The notes under the pieces are model-generated. The model ran no database searches. It had not been told where the DNA came from and was given only the letters and a program-made list of their open reading frames with translations. Positions 34,188-44,512 of a stretch of DNA of 61,926 nucleotides are shown one piece after another; positions within the stretch are counted from its first letter, which is position 1; each line of letters begins with the position of its first letter. The position numbers and the translations under genes are program-made. The DNA is taken from the NCBI GenBank assembly GCA_013298955.1, contig JAAFJT010000016.1, positions 1-61,926 of the forward strand. The letters are read 5' to 3'. The DNA is from Chitinophagales bacterium. GTDB lineage: Bacteria; Bacteroidota; Bacteroidia; Chitinophagales; Saprospiraceae.

Positions 34188-35090
34188 TTAATTGAAAAAA
34201 GGTTTACTCTTCAGTTCGACCCATTGCGCGGTTCGCTTTTCTTGGGGTATAATAAAATTAGATTTTAATTTGAGTGACACTTCCTGCTCAACCGTGTTGT
34301 CTTGCATGGCATTTTGCAAATTAGGCGTATCCATCACAAAGGTCCGAATCGCCTCTCGCAATGCCTCTTTTTCTTGCGTCGAAACCGTACCTTTTAAGGC
34401 GATAGCAACATAGTAGGAATGGAAATTTTGAATAATAATACAATAAGTTCCATATTGTACCATTTCCAACTCTTCCATTTTGCGTCCAAAAGCGTCTTCC
34501 ACAAAGGCTTTAATCGCGGTCAACATGCCTGCTACTACGTCGCGGTCCATCGTCGGATACAATGCCGCACTTGCCATCAACAATCCCGAATCGCGTTCAA
34601 TAATAAAAATTTCTTCTAAAACGGATTTATGAGATGCACTCAACACCAAATCGGCATCATTTAACCCCAAAATGCGATTGCGCAAATGCCACCAAATGCC
34701 CTGAGAAGCCACTAATTGCAGTTGGTCTGCAATACTATCTTTTAAAATTTGAAACTGATGCCGAACATAATTTGCTACCATCTGCCCAATGATAGGGGAA
34801 AGCATATTCATGATTTCTGTTTGCGAGGATTGAATTTTCTGTTCAATCATCCGATTCACAATCACCGAAAACTCCTTTGGAAATTGCTTTTTCAACCCTT
34901 CCAAATGAGTTTCGATGCGTGTTTCAAGCATGGGTTTCATTTTTTCGTCCAGAAGAGCAGGCGAATCAAGGATGGCTTTTAGTTCCGATAACTCATCCAA
35001 CTCTTTCGAAAACAAGATGCTCCGAAGATGTTGTAACCGCATTTGGTCTTCTGTGGTGTTTTCGAGTGATGTATCGTTTTTTGTTGACAT
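34188..35090 (-). CDS. Roadblock/longin-like protein with helical N-terminus
   Basis: 300 residues. The first ~140 are strongly helical with acidic repeats (LDELSELKAILDSPALLDEK, then VNRMIEQKIQSSQTEIMNML). The C-terminal part has a roadblock/LC7-like pattern: KSVLEEIFIIERDSGLLMAS, VVAGMLTAIKAFVEDAFGRK, QYGTYCIIIQNFHSYYVAIA. Roadblock proteins bind and regulate small GTPases (as MglB does MglA), and one follows by 54 bp. The assignment rests on pattern, not search. Confidence 0.65.
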   Translation of the reverse strand: MSTKNDTSLENTTEDQMRLQHLRSILFSKELDELSELKAILDSPALLDEKMKPMLETRIETHLEGLKKQFPKEFSVIVNRMIEQKIQSSQTEIMNMLSPIIGQMVANYVRHQFQILKDSIADQLQLVASQGIWWHLRNRILGLNDADLVLSASHKSVLEEIFIIERDSGLLMASAALYPTMDRDVVAGMLTAIKAFVEDAFGRKMEELEMVQYGTYCIIIQNFHSYYVAIALKGTVSTQEKEALREAIRTFVMDTPNLQNAMQDNTVEQEVSLKLKSNFIIPQEKRTAQWVELKSKPFFN

Positions 35091-35136
35091 CTGAGCGAAA
35101 AGCGTGCTGTTGTAAGGACGGTTTAATGAAATTAGG

Positions 35137-35457
35137 TTACTCTTTTAATTTTTTGCTGACTTCCAATAGTAAATCGGACAATTGTGCGCGGTCTGTTTTG
35201 CTGAAATGTTGTACCTTTTGATTTAATGATTCCACATTTTGCATAACTAATTGTTCGAGCTGCTCCATCCGTGCGGTAAAAGCACGCTGCATCGCTTCAT
35301 GATTTTGGCGGTTTGCCTCCTCATTGCGTTGAATCCACTCCTCAATATGTGCTAAACGGCGATTATATTCCGTAATTTGTTGACCCATGATGATTTCACG
35401 AATCATACTTATATCACCGAGACCTGTAACGGATACACCTGAATTTTGCTCTGCCAT
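35137..35457 (-). CDS. Coiled-coil protein, first gene of the GTPase module
   Basis: 106 residues. Apart from a Gly-rich start (MAEQNSGVSVTGLGDISMIR), it is one long coiled coil: NRRLAHIEEWIQRNEEANRQ, FTARMEQLEQLVMQNVESLN, then LSDLLLEVSKKLKE. No membrane segment or enzymatic motif. It precedes the roadblock-like gene by 46 bp and could be a scaffold for the GTPase complex. Confidence 0.75.
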   Translation of the reverse strand: MAEQNSGVSVTGLGDISMIREIIMGQQITEYNRRLAHIEEWIQRNEEANRQNHEAMQRAFTARMEQLEQLVMQNVESLNQKVQHFSKTDRAQLSDLLLEVSKKLKE

Positions 35458-35688
35458 TGAATAAATATTGTACTGATATTTTTTATACGATTTGAGATTG
35501 ATATTTGATTTTTAACTAAAAACAAAAAAAGGTTTTCTGCGTCGCATCTACGATGCAAAATAAAACCTAAATTTGAGTGATTTTTACCAAAAAAACAAAT
35601 TACATCGTTTTAATTTTGTTTTTTTTAATAAAATGGCTTTGTAAAACGATTCACTCACACCACGAGATTTCTCTTATCTTTATTAAAG

Positions 35689-37014
35689 ATGTTAAATAAT
35701 TCAATCATTGGTTTTTATATGCCGCCACAAACGCCGCGACTACGCTATATTGTGGATTTTATTTTCAATAAAATATTGGGTCTTGACCTATTGCTTATTT
35801 CAGATGAAATAGATTGGCTTCAAAGTCCAATACCTAAAATATGGTATGGTCGCCTTGATATTGCACCTAAAACAACTGCCTTGATTTTGGCACAACACCA
35901 CCCTATTTTGACAGAAAAAGGGTGGCAAAGTCACATCCAACCTAATTTTGGTATAGATGGTTTAGCCCGCGCTTTTTTTGAAATAAGTCGTTATGAGGAG
36001 TATAATACCCAAAACCGAGATATACATGGGCGGTTTACAGGCATACAAAGTAATGCTTTTAAAAATGGTTATTTGCAACGTCCAATTGTCCACGAAATCG
36101 CAGAAGATTTAAAGCAAAAATTGCGCCATCGATACGGTAATATCGTGTTTAGAACTACGAATTACACTTTTTTACCTACTTATGATATTGATATGGCTTG
36201 GCGATATGCGCATAAAGGCTTCATTCGGAGTGTTTTAGCCAGTTTGCGTGATGGATTGCATGGTGATTTTACAACCTTGCGTCAACGCATTAAAGTCTAT
36301 CAAGGTCGGGTAGGAGACCCCGATTTTGTTTTTGATTATTTAGAAAAATTACATCGGTATTATGGCTTAGAACCAATTTTATTTTGGCTATTAGGTAATT
36401 ATGCCCAATATGATAAAAATATTCATTTTAAAAATACTCATTTTAAAAATTTAATTCTGAATATAGCGAAGCAGTATCCTGTTGGGATTCATCCATCGTA
36501 TCGTTCTAATGAAAATTTGAATATTTTAAAAATGGAAGTGGCGCGGTTACAGAATATGCTTTCTCCCACCTCCTTATCGCCAATAAAAAGTCGGCAACAT
36601 TTTTTGAAATTAACGTTCCCAACCACCTATCGCCATTTAATAGCGGCGGGTATTACAGATGATTACAGCATGGGTTATGCAGACCAAATTGGTTTTCGAG
36701 CAGGTGTAGCGATTCCATTTAATTGGTATGATGTTGAAAGAGATGAAGTTACAAATTTGAAAATTCATCCCTTTCAAGTCATGGATGTGACGTTACAACA
36801 ATATTTAAAATTATCTCCGACGGAAGCCACCACTGCGGTCAAACCCTTGATTGAAATAACGAAGTCAATCGGGGGAACCTTTACCACCTTGTGGCATAAT
36901 ACATCTTTGTCGGAAATGAATGAGTGGAAAGGGTGGCGGGTTGTATATGAGTCGATAATGGATGATGCGGTTGACAAAGAAGAGTCGTTTGGTGGCTCCT
37001 CACTCAATAGATAA
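35689..37014 (+). CDS. Polysaccharide deacetylase-like protein (with DUF7033-like N-terminus)
   Basis: A 441-residue protein. The N-terminal ~125 residues resemble the DUF7033 region that precedes Bacteroidota deacetylases (GLARAFFEISRYEEYNTQNR). The NodB-like barrel begins at FLPTYDIDMAWRYAHKGF, which has the metal-binding Asp pair, and continues with YPVGIHPSYRS holding the motif-2 His; motif 3 resembles AAGITDDYSMGYADQIGFRA, then IPFNWYDVE. It probably removes acetyl groups from a cell-surface polysaccharide. There is no clear signal peptide. The gene is a single unit and its substrate is unknown. Confidence 0.8.
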   Translation: MLNNSIIGFYMPPQTPRLRYIVDFIFNKILGLDLLLISDEIDWLQSPIPKIWYGRLDIAPKTTALILAQHHPILTEKGWQSHIQPNFGIDGLARAFFEISRYEEYNTQNRDIHGRFTGIQSNAFKNGYLQRPIVHEIAEDLKQKLRHRYGNIVFRTTNYTFLPTYDIDMAWRYAHKGFIRSVLASLRDGLHGDFTTLRQRIKVYQGRVGDPDFVFDYLEKLHRYYGLEPILFWLLGNYAQYDKNIHFKNTHFKNLILNIAKQYPVGIHPSYRSNENLNILKMEVARLQNMLSPTSLSPIKSRQHFLKLTFPTTYRHLIAAGITDDYSMGYADQIGFRAGVAIPFNWYDVERDEVTNLKIHPFQVMDVTLQQYLKLSPTEATTAVKPLIEITKSIGGTFTTLWHNTSLSEMNEWKGWRVVYESIMDDAVDKEESFGGSSLNR

Positions 37015-37101
37015 CCGCCCAACAGCAAGTAAAGCGAAGGGCGGTTGCCGAATCATTGTAAAAATTCGTTCTCGCAAAAACATTTGTTTAGATAAAAGGA
37101 G

Positions 37102-37578
37102 CTACACGACTTTATCTGCACAATTGGAGCTTGCAAAAGCATCAGGTTTCGCTTTGAAAACAAAGCCCATGCCCATGATATAACCCATTGCCTCGCGCAA
37201 GGCTACGTTCGATTGAAAATAAGGGTCTGTATTAATGTCTGCATGCACCTCTAACGCCACATCGTACTTATCCAAGAGTTCACACAAGGCATAAGCAACA
37301 TCCACCGATTTGCCCACTTCTGTAATCATCCTTTCGCGCAAACTCATCTTTTTTTTCGATGCAAAATGATGGATATACATAAATCCACCTTTTTTTTCGC
37401 GCAAAAACACGATAACGGTTGCAAAATCAATGTTTTCATTGCGCACTTGTGAATCCGTGCCGATGCAAACTTTCAATTGATTGCCCAATGCTGCTTCTGC
37501 TTTTAAGGTACGCTCAACGGCTTCTTTAATGGGCAAATCTATTTTTTGTCCGTTGAGCCTCCGCCATTCCATCTCCAT
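37102..37578 (-). CDS. RNase H-like YkuK-family protein (DUF458)
   Basis: A 158-residue protein of the YkuK family, with an RNase H-like fold predicted: KVCIGTDSQVRNENIDFATV supplies the first acidic strand, then FMYIHHFASKKKMSLRERMI, and VALEVHADINTDPYFQSNVA holds later acidic residues. Activity has not been established for the family. It is convergent with the deacetylase gene and stands alone. Confidence 0.8.
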   Translation of the reverse strand: MEMEWRRLNGQKIDLPIKEAVERTLKAEAALGNQLKVCIGTDSQVRNENIDFATVIVFLREKKGGFMYIHHFASKKKMSLRERMITEVGKSVDVAYALCELLDKYDVALEVHADINTDPYFQSNVALREAMGYIMGMGFVFKAKPDAFASSNCADKVV

Positions 37579-37742
37579 TGCTGTTTATTTTTAATGAAGT
37601 GAACAAATGAGGTGATAAACATAGTAAATTGTGTGGTGCGTTAGTTCTTAAAAATTTAATACGGTCTCATATGTGCAAACACTTTTTTTTGATGGAAAGT
37701 TCCCGCTTTCTGAATATTTTATTTTTTGTTATTTTAATTCAA

Positions 37743-39608
37743 TTAACGGTGTCCGTCTGCGCTGCCATTTGTATCGCCTCTTTTGAAAGCCGTAAAATTC
37801 AAATTCGATACATTGCCCGTAAAATTAACCGAAAATTGATTGATACCCAATAAATTTTCATCTACAAAACCCCAACCAGCAACGCCCGATGGATAATTAT
37901 TCGCAATCCGCAAGACCATTCTCCGAATGGTAATCATATCTGATGTGTTGACTTCGCGGTCAAAATTCAAGTCCGCAGCCAAGCCTTTCGCGCCTTCTAA
38001 GGTTTGTAATCCTAAAATATGGCGTGAAATGGGTACAATATCCGCAATACTAATCCCATTCATCAATGCATTATCGGTTTTGGACAATTGAATTTGTAAA
38101 TTGGTATTGATTGGGACATTTTCAAATTGAAAAAAACCGGATGTATCCGTTACAGCTACTGCCGAATTACTCAACGAAATGCGCACATCTGAAATGCCTT
38201 GTCCCCAATAACCGCGCACATAACCACTCACCCGCGCCAAAAATGCAGGTGCATTGATGCCACTATACGTTAAAACATTGGTATTGAAGGGGTCAAGCCA
38301 ATCTTTTAAGCGGGTTTGAGGCGTACCACCGCCATTCCATGATTTTGATAATCGCCCACAAAGCGCGTCACCCACATTGATACAAGGATTTGCCGTTTGA
38401 TTTAAAACCCCATTCAATTGTCCCACAATCCGATTTTGAGCATCTAAAAGCGGTGCGCCTGATGAACCAATTTCAGTCGTACCAACATCAAAATGAACTT
38501 TGAAATGATGATTGGCGGGCGTAGTTACATTGTTATTCCAAACAATGGCAGCAGGATGAATGATAACCGCTTGATTATCAATACTTATTTTTTGAACATC
38601 TCCTTTGGGATGATGAATCATGGCGGAGCGAATCGGCAAATTCACTGAATCTCGATTCCAACCATTGAAATAACCATTAAAATTATCTGGCAACCGAGAA
38701 TTTAATTCCAATAATAAAAAATCGGTATTCCGCCAACCAGCTCGTTGTACGCAACCTTGTAAGGAATTGGCTTGGGGTTCTTGGGGCGTATTGGCGCAAG
38801 TCGGCGATTCATACCCAAAATAAAACGTCCAAAGCGGGTACAATGGCGTAAAACCATCTTGACAATGGTAGGCACTGAGCAAATAAGGCTTCCCATCACT
38901 TTCCGTATTGGCAATCATCGAACCACTGCACCAGCCTAAACCTTCCGTCATCACCATCCGAATCCGCGTAATGGCGCGTTTATGCGTTGCAAAGTTGATG
39001 CCTTCCCCGCAATTAATATTGACATGGCAAGATTGCGCGTCATTGAATCCTAAAATATCCTCCGTCGGATTGGGATTGCGATAAGCGTAATACAAGGTTG
39101 ATAAGTCAAAATGTCCTTTTCCAATCGCTGTTTTGGGTTCAAAATACTCCAAAATAGCCGCATCGCCGTGAATAATGCCTGTTAAAAACACTTTTTGAGG
39201 CGTATTATTGGCTTCGGTGTACGCCCCTAAGATTTCTTGACCATTCGGATGGTACATGTACAACCGACTTCCTTTGGGCAAATAAAAATTTTGATAGGCA
39301 ATTGCCAAACCTGTCGCCCCTGCGGACTGGATTTTGAGCGTCCAAACGCGGTCGCCTGTCGGCAAATTCGTCCATGAACCTGCATTTTGCAAATTTAAAT
39401 GAATGGGAACGGGCGCGGCAAATCGAATTTGCCCAATCGGTTGAGTGGCATCTTCGGCGCGAATCGCTTGGAGATTGGGGGCAGGCAATTGAAGCGCGTC
39501 CGTAGCAGCATTCCAATTAAAAGGCTTACCGCCTTCTTGAATTTGCGCTTTTAGGCAACTAAAATGGGCTAAAAAGCAACAAAAAAACAATAAAAATCGG
39601 TTATTCAT
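37743..39608 (-). CDS. Secreted trypsin-like (lysyl endopeptidase-like) protease with dockerin-like tail
   Basis: A 621-residue protein with a signal peptide (NNRFLLFFCCFLAHFSCLKA). A propeptide-like beta domain (~60-180) precedes an S1-type protease similar to lysyl endopeptidases. The triad is visible: His248 in LLSAYHCQDG, Asp296 in WRNTDFLLLEL and Ser383 in TEIGSSGAPLLD. A carboxypeptidase-regulatory-like beta domain follows (GISDVRISLSNSAVAVTDTS). A dockerin-like calcium-repeat pair (LAADLNFDREVNTSDMITIR, later RGDTNGSADG) ends the protein. No type IX sorting domain is visible, so the tail may instead attach the protease to a partner. Confidence 0.85.
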   Translation of the reverse strand: MNNRFLLFFCCFLAHFSCLKAQIQEGGKPFNWNAATDALQLPAPNLQAIRAEDATQPIGQIRFAAPVPIHLNLQNAGSWTNLPTGDRVWTLKIQSAGATGLAIAYQNFYLPKGSRLYMYHPNGQEILGAYTEANNTPQKVFLTGIIHGDAAILEYFEPKTAIGKGHFDLSTLYYAYRNPNPTEDILGFNDAQSCHVNINCGEGINFATHKRAITRIRMVMTEGLGWCSGSMIANTESDGKPYLLSAYHCQDGFTPLYPLWTFYFGYESPTCANTPQEPQANSLQGCVQRAGWRNTDFLLLELNSRLPDNFNGYFNGWNRDSVNLPIRSAMIHHPKGDVQKISIDNQAVIIHPAAIVWNNNVTTPANHHFKVHFDVGTTEIGSSGAPLLDAQNRIVGQLNGVLNQTANPCINVGDALCGRLSKSWNGGGTPQTRLKDWLDPFNTNVLTYSGINAPAFLARVSGYVRGYWGQGISDVRISLSNSAVAVTDTSGFFQFENVPINTNLQIQLSKTDNALMNGISIADIVPISRHILGLQTLEGAKGLAADLNFDREVNTSDMITIRRMVLRIANNYPSGVAGWGFVDENLLGINQFSVNFTGNVSNLNFTAFKRGDTNGSADGHR

Positions 39609-39839
39609 CGGATTTAAAAAACATTAGTACGGTAAATAATACATCTATCAAGTGGAGGATTTAAAAACGTCGAATCAATGGTAGAACGAATTGAGATTTG
39701 CAACAAAATTACGCCTTTTCAACCAACCTGTCCGTATCCTAAAAATGGTATTTTTCAACAAAATATTAAAAAAGAATGCGCCATATAGAATATTCCTTTA
39801 ATTTTGTGCCTATTCATAAACGTATTGTTACCGATTTCC

Positions 39840-40796
39840 ATGAACAAACCTATCCACAAACTCCTTGCGACACTTGCCCTTGTCACTTCGAGTATGAGTG
39901 CTTTTGGGCAACAAATTCCGCTTTTTACCCAATATCGGGCGTTAGCGGGTGTTATCAATCCTGCGGCTATTGGCTCTGATTTTTTCACCAAACAACATAA
40001 TGTTTCTTTTGGCGTGTCCTACCGCCGTCAATGGGTGGATGTGCAGAATCCGCCAACGACTCAATTGGTTTATGGCGATTGGTTCAATAAAGACCATTCA
40101 GGCGTTGGATTGATAGCAGGTGGACACCTTATTAATGACCAAACGGGTCCCACTGGATTCACAGGCGGTTATGGGCGTGTAGGCGTTTTGTTTGGGAGTG
40201 ACCCTGAAACCTTTGGTTGGAGTATTGGGTTGAATGCGGGCATGGTGCAATACCGCATCAAAACAGCTGAATTGAAACTCCATGACCCTGATGATATTCG
40301 TACCGCGCAAGATAGAATGCAGTTGTATCCCGATTTGGGAGTCGGCGCGTTCTTTTATCAACGTGTTTTACATGGCAGTTTGCGCAATGATTACTTTTAT
40401 GGTGGTATTAGTGTGCCGCAAATCATGGGTTTGGATTTGAGTTTTGCGAAAGGAGACGGTGCGTTTTATACACAACGGATTCAACATGCTTACGCAATGA
40501 CAGGTTGGTATCATTTTTTAAATACAGAAAGTTTCATCGAAACGTCCATTTGGGCAAAATATACGCCTGCCGCACCGATGAATGTTGATTTAAATGTGCG
40601 CTATCAAATGAATCCTTATTTTTGGATAGGGGTTGGTTCAACGGCTCGTTGGAATAAAATCCATGCAGAAACAGGTTTTGTGATAGGCGATTGGGACAAT
40701 CATTGTAAAATTGGGTATGGATTTGACTATTCCTTTGCCTCTTTTGGTCCGTTTGTGGGCGCAACCCACGAGTTAAATCTGAGCTATTCGTTTTAA
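39840..40796 (+). CDS. PorP/SprF-family type IX secretion membrane protein
   Basis: About 318 residues from the ATG at 39840 (KPIHKLLATLALVTSSMSAF, then GQQ, a signal peptide); an upstream ATG adds 12 residues. The family opening (QIPLFTQYRALAGVINPAAI) and SFGVSYRRQWVDVQNPPTT are diagnostic, followed by repeated amphipathic strands of a 14-strand outer-membrane barrel ending in LNLSYSF. PorP/SprF proteins pair with T9SS cargo, often of the SprB type. No sprB-like gene is adjacent; the nearest SprB-repeat protein is at 50424. Confidence 0.93.
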   Translation: MNKPIHKLLATLALVTSSMSAFGQQIPLFTQYRALAGVINPAAIGSDFFTKQHNVSFGVSYRRQWVDVQNPPTTQLVYGDWFNKDHSGVGLIAGGHLINDQTGPTGFTGGYGRVGVLFGSDPETFGWSIGLNAGMVQYRIKTAELKLHDPDDIRTAQDRMQLYPDLGVGAFFYQRVLHGSLRNDYFYGGISVPQIMGLDLSFAKGDGAFYTQRIQHAYAMTGWYHFLNTESFIETSIWAKYTPAAPMNVDLNVRYQMNPYFWIGVGSTARWNKIHAETGFVIGDWDNHCKIGYGFDYSFASFGPFVGATHELNLSYSF

Positions 40797-40951
40797 ACGG
40801 ATAGCTTTTGGGAAGCTGTTTGGGTTGTTTTTAGGGTTGCAAAGTCTTGTTTTAACGGATTTCGATGCTCGCCCAATTGGGTTATATGGCTGCAGGGGCT
40901 TTGATAGATGCAGTTAGCCCGATGCGAGCATATTTTTGATAAGCATTAGAA

Positions 40952-41033
40952 GGCGGATGTTCGCGGATTTTTTGGACATCAGGTTCAAAATCCGCGAACA
41001 TCCGCCCCATCTGCGTCATCCGCGTTCCAATTT
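40952..41033. repeat. Truncated family-1 palindrome between porP-like gene and fumC
   Basis: The inner stem GGCGGATGTTCGCGGATTTT and its complement span 40952-41006. The right outer arm (GCGTCATCCGCGTTCCAATT) is present to 41033, but its left counterpart is missing. The element has lost one outer arm. Confidence 0.8.
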
Positions 41034-41043
41034 AGCCTAATTT

Positions 41044-42450
41044 TCAAATATTAATATCGCCAACCATATTTTCGGGGCGCACCCATTCATCAAATTGTTC
41101 AGCCGTCAAATAGCCTAATGCTATCGCCGTTTCTTTTAAGGTTTGTCCTTTTTTATGGGCTGTTTGAGCAATTTCAGCCGCTTTGTAATACCCAATTTTA
41201 GGATTCAACGCTGTTACTAACATCAATGAATTATTAACATGTTTTTTAATATTTTCATGCAATGGTTCAATCCCTTCTGCACATTTATCGTTGAACGAAA
41301 CACATACATCTGCAATCAATCGCGCTGAATGCAGGAAGTTATATATCATCATTGGTTTGAATACATTCAATTCAAAATGTCCCATTGCGCCCCCAACATT
41401 GATAGCAACATCATTGCCCAATACTTGTGCCGCCACCATGGTCATCGCCTCACATTGGGTCGGATTCACTTTTCCGGGCATGATAGAGGAACCGGGTTCA
41501 TTATCAGGAATGTACAATTCGCCAATCCCACTTCTCGGACCCGATGCTAACAAACGAATATCATTCGCCATTTTCATCATGCTTACAGCAACCGTTTTCA
41601 ATGCGCCATGTGCTTCCACAATCCCGTCATGCGATGCCAATGCTTCAAATTTATTAGGTGCGGTGATGAATGGCAAATTCGTTAAATTCGCAATGTGTTT
41701 TGCCACATTTTCGCTATAACCTTTCGGCGTATTGATGCCCGTACCCACTGCGGTACCGCCCAAAGCCAATTCAGAAAGGTGCGATAAGGTATTTTTGATG
41801 GCTTTTAAACCATGATCCAATTGCGAAACATACCCCGAAAACTCTTGTCCAAGGGTCAAAGGAGTTGCATCCATCAGATGGGTGCGCCCAATTTTGACCA
41901 CATTTTTAAATTTTTTCGCTTTTTTATGCAAAGTATCGCGCAATTTTTTAATACTTGGAATGGTTTGTTCCAATAAAATTTTATACGCCGCAATGTGCAT
42001 CGCCGTTGGAAACGTATCGTTGCTGGATTGCGATTTATTGACATCATCATTCGGATTTAAAAACTTCTTTTCATCCGTCAATTGTCCGCCTTGCAAGACG
42101 TGAGCGCGATAGGCAATCACCTCATTGAGGTTCATATTACTTTGCGTCCCAGAACCTGTTTGCCAAACCACCAAAGGAAATTGGTCAGACAAGCCACCAT
42201 TCAAAATTTCATCACAGACTTGACCGATTAAATCGCATTTTTCTTTGGTCAGAATACCTGCTTCAAAATTGGTCAAGGCAGCCGCTTTTTTCAAATACGC
42301 AAATGCAATGATGATTTCACGCGGCATTTTGTTAATATCTTGGGCAATCGGGAAATTGAGAACGGAACGCTGTGTTTGCGCACCCCAATATTTATCCGCA
42401 GGTACTTCGACCTTGCCCATTGTATCTTTTTCAATTCTAAACTGGTCCAT
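41044..42450 (-). CDS. fumC: Fumarate hydratase, class II
   Basis: A 468-residue iron-independent fumarase of the TCA cycle. [20 protein letters not shown] is the typical start. The conserved [20 protein letters not shown] and the signature [19 protein letters not shown] with the catalytic Ser loop are present. Length is normal. It is convergent with the porP-like gene and divergent from rimO. Confidence 0.97.
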   Translation of the reverse strand: MDQFRIEKDTMGKVEVPADKYWGAQTQRSVLNFPIAQDINKMPREIIIAFAYLKKAAALTNFEAGILTKEKCDLIGQVCDEILNGGLSDQFPLVVWQTGSGTQSNMNLNEVIAYRAHVLQGGQLTDEKKFLNPNDDVNKSQSSNDTFPTAMHIAAYKILLEQTIPSIKKLRDTLHKKAKKFKNVVKIGRTHLMDATPLTLGQEFSGYVSQLDHGLKAIKNTLSHLSELALGGTAVGTGINTPKGYSENVAKHIANLTNLPFITAPNKFEALASHDGIVEAHGALKTVAVSMMKMANDIRLLASGPRSGIGELYIPDNEPGSSIMPGKVNPTQCEAMTMVAAQVLGNDVAINVGGAMGHFELNVFKPMMIYNFLHSARLIADVCVSFNDKCAEGIEPLHENIKKHVNNSLMLVTALNPKIGYYKAAEIAQTAHKKGQTLKETAIALGYLTAEQFDEWVRPENMVGDINI

Positions 42451-42594
42451 TGTCAGGCAATTAAGGAGTGATTAAATGATAATTAATTTGATTTTACAGC
42501 GCAAAATTACAAATTCTTTCAGATTTGGCGGCTGCTTGCGTGCATTTTCCCACAGATTGCGCAAAAAAATTAGCGTAATCTGCGGGAAAACACC

Positions 42595-42602
42595 TAAATT
42601 TG
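42595..42602 (+). promoter_or_regulatory. -7 element of rimO
   Basis: TAAATTTG fits TAnnTTTG, 49 bp before the TTG start of rimO. Confidence 0.5.
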
Positions 42603-42650
42603 CCCGTTTTTATAAAATATTTATTTTAAAATATCCAAATATCGGCATCG

Positions 42651-43964
42651 TTGAAAACGAAAAAACTTAAAAAAGATAAGTACAACGTCATTACGCTGGG
42701 TTGTTCTAAAAATGTGGTGGATAGTGAAAACCTTATCACGCAATTGCGCGGCAATGCGTTTGATGTGGTGCATGATAGCGAAAAGGCGGATGCCAATATC
42801 ATCATTGTCAATACATGCGGATTCATTGATTTGGCGAAAGAAGAATCGGTGAATACGATTTTGGAATATGCCGAAGTTAAAAAACAAGGTAAGATTGATA
42901 AATTATATGTAACAGGCTGTTTATCACAGCGTTATAAAGATGATTTGGAAAGAGATATTCCTGAAGTGGATGCGTATTTCGGTACGATGGAGTTGCCGGC
43001 ATTGCTTGCTAAATTGAATGCGGATTATAAACACGATTTGATTGGCGAGCGCGTCACGACAACGCCTCAACATTTTGCGTATTTGAAAATTTCGGAAGGT
43101 TGTAATCGGACTTGTTCGTTTTGTGCGATTCCGTTGATGCGCGGCAAGCATATTTCGCAACCGATTGAAAAATTGGTGAAAGAAGCGAAAAATTTGGCGC
43201 GAATGGGCGTGAAAGAATTGATTTTGATTGCGCAAGAATTAACTTATTATGGTTTGGATTTATATAAAAAACGAGCCTTGTCTGAACTTTTGGAAGCCTT
43301 GAACGATGTGGAAGGCATTGAATGGATTCGATTGCATTATGCGTATCCGTCTAAATTTCCTGTGGAAGTATTTGATACGATGGCGCGATTGCCAAAAGTT
43401 TGCAAATATTTGGATATTCCATTGCAACATATTGATAATCAAGTATTAGCGCGGATGCACCGTCAGATTACGCGAGAAGAAACGATTGAATTGATTCGAG
43501 TAGCGCGGGAAAAAGTGCCGAATATTGCTTTGCGGACGACGATGTTAGTCGGTTTTCCGGGTGAAACGGAGGCTGAATTTGAAACCTTATGTCGTTTTAT
43601 AGAAGAAATGCGGTTTGAAAGGGTAGGGGTTTTTCAATATTCGCATGAAGAAGGGACTTCCGCTTTTCTATTGGAAGATGATGTGCCGCCTGCGGTGAAG
43701 GAAGCGCGGGCAGCGCGGTTGATGGCGATTCAAGAAGATATTTCCTTTGAAAAAAATGAAGCAAAAATTGGGCAAACCTTAAAAGTATTGTTTGACCGCA
43801 AAGAAGGAGCGTATTTTGTGGGCAGAACGGAGTTTGATTCGCCCGAAGTGGATAATGAAGTATTGGTGAAAGCGCGCAAAAGCTATGTTCGGATTGGTGA
43901 TTATGCCCAAGTTAAGATAACCAATGTGGAAGCATTCGATTTGTATGGTACTGTTATTCAATGA
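42651..43964 (+). CDS. rimO: Ribosomal protein S12 methylthiotransferase
   Basis: A 437-residue radical-SAM enzyme that methylthiolates Asp89 of S12. The UPF0004 domain has three Cys for the auxiliary cluster (TLGCSKNVVDSE, NTCGFIDLAKEE, TGCLSQRY). The SAM cluster is CNRTCSFCAIPLMRGKH. A TRAM domain ends the protein. The start is TTG: no in-frame ATG exists before GCSKNVVDSE. It ends just before a triple repeat. Confidence 0.95.
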   Translation: MKTKKLKKDKYNVITLGCSKNVVDSENLITQLRGNAFDVVHDSEKADANIIIVNTCGFIDLAKEESVNTILEYAEVKKQGKIDKLYVTGCLSQRYKDDLERDIPEVDAYFGTMELPALLAKLNADYKHDLIGERVTTTPQHFAYLKISEGCNRTCSFCAIPLMRGKHISQPIEKLVKEAKNLARMGVKELILIAQELTYYGLDLYKKRALSELLEALNDVEGIEWIRLHYAYPSKFPVEVFDTMARLPKVCKYLDIPLQHIDNQVLARMHRQITREETIELIRVAREKVPNIALRTTMLVGFPGETEAEFETLCRFIEEMRFERVGVFQYSHEEGTSAFLLEDDVPPAVKEARAARLMAIQEDISFEKNEAKIGQTLKVLFDRKEGAYFVGRTEFDSPEVDNEVLVKARKSYVRIGDYAQVKITNVEAFDLYGTVIQ

Positions 43965-44009
43965 CTTGTAAATAAATTTTATTATATACTTTGCTTCGGG
44001 TAGTTTTGT

Positions 44010-44512
44010 GATACAATTGGAACGCGGATGACACGGATTGGGCGGATTTGCACAGATTTTTTTTGATTTTGCTTGTGTTTGGGAGAATGAATTAAAATAA
44101 AAAAAAATCCGTGCAAATCCGCCCAATCCGTGTTCCAATTGTATCGCAAAACCACCCGAAGCAAAATATAACGTGTGGCAAGTGGAACGCGGATGACACG
44201 GATTGGGCGGATTTGCACAGATTTTTTTTGATTTTGCTTGTGTTTGGGAGAATGAATTAAAATAAAAAAAAATCCGTGCAAATCCGCCCAATCCGTGTTC
44301 CAATTGTATCGCAAAACCACCCGAAGCAAAATATAACGTGTGGCAAGTGGAACGCGGATGACACGGATTGGGCGGATTTGCACAGATTTTTTTTGATTTT
44401 GCTTGTGTTTGGGAGAATGAATTAAAATAAAAAAAAATCCGTGCAAATCCGCCGAATCCGTGTTATCCGCGTTCCAATTGTATCGCAAAACCACCCGAAG
44501 CAAAATATAACG
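44010..44512. repeat. Three tandem 165-bp copies of a family-1 palindrome
   Basis: The GGAACGCGGATGACACGG start recurs at 44019, 44184 and 44349, exactly 165 bp apart. Each unit holds a full palindrome plus a flank ending CACGTGTGGCAAGT-like. Copies 1 and 2 share a shortened right arm (CCGTGTTCCAATTG); copy 3 keeps the longer CCGTGTTATCCGCGTTCC. The overlapping ORFs across this array are repeat artefacts. Confidence 0.95.
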
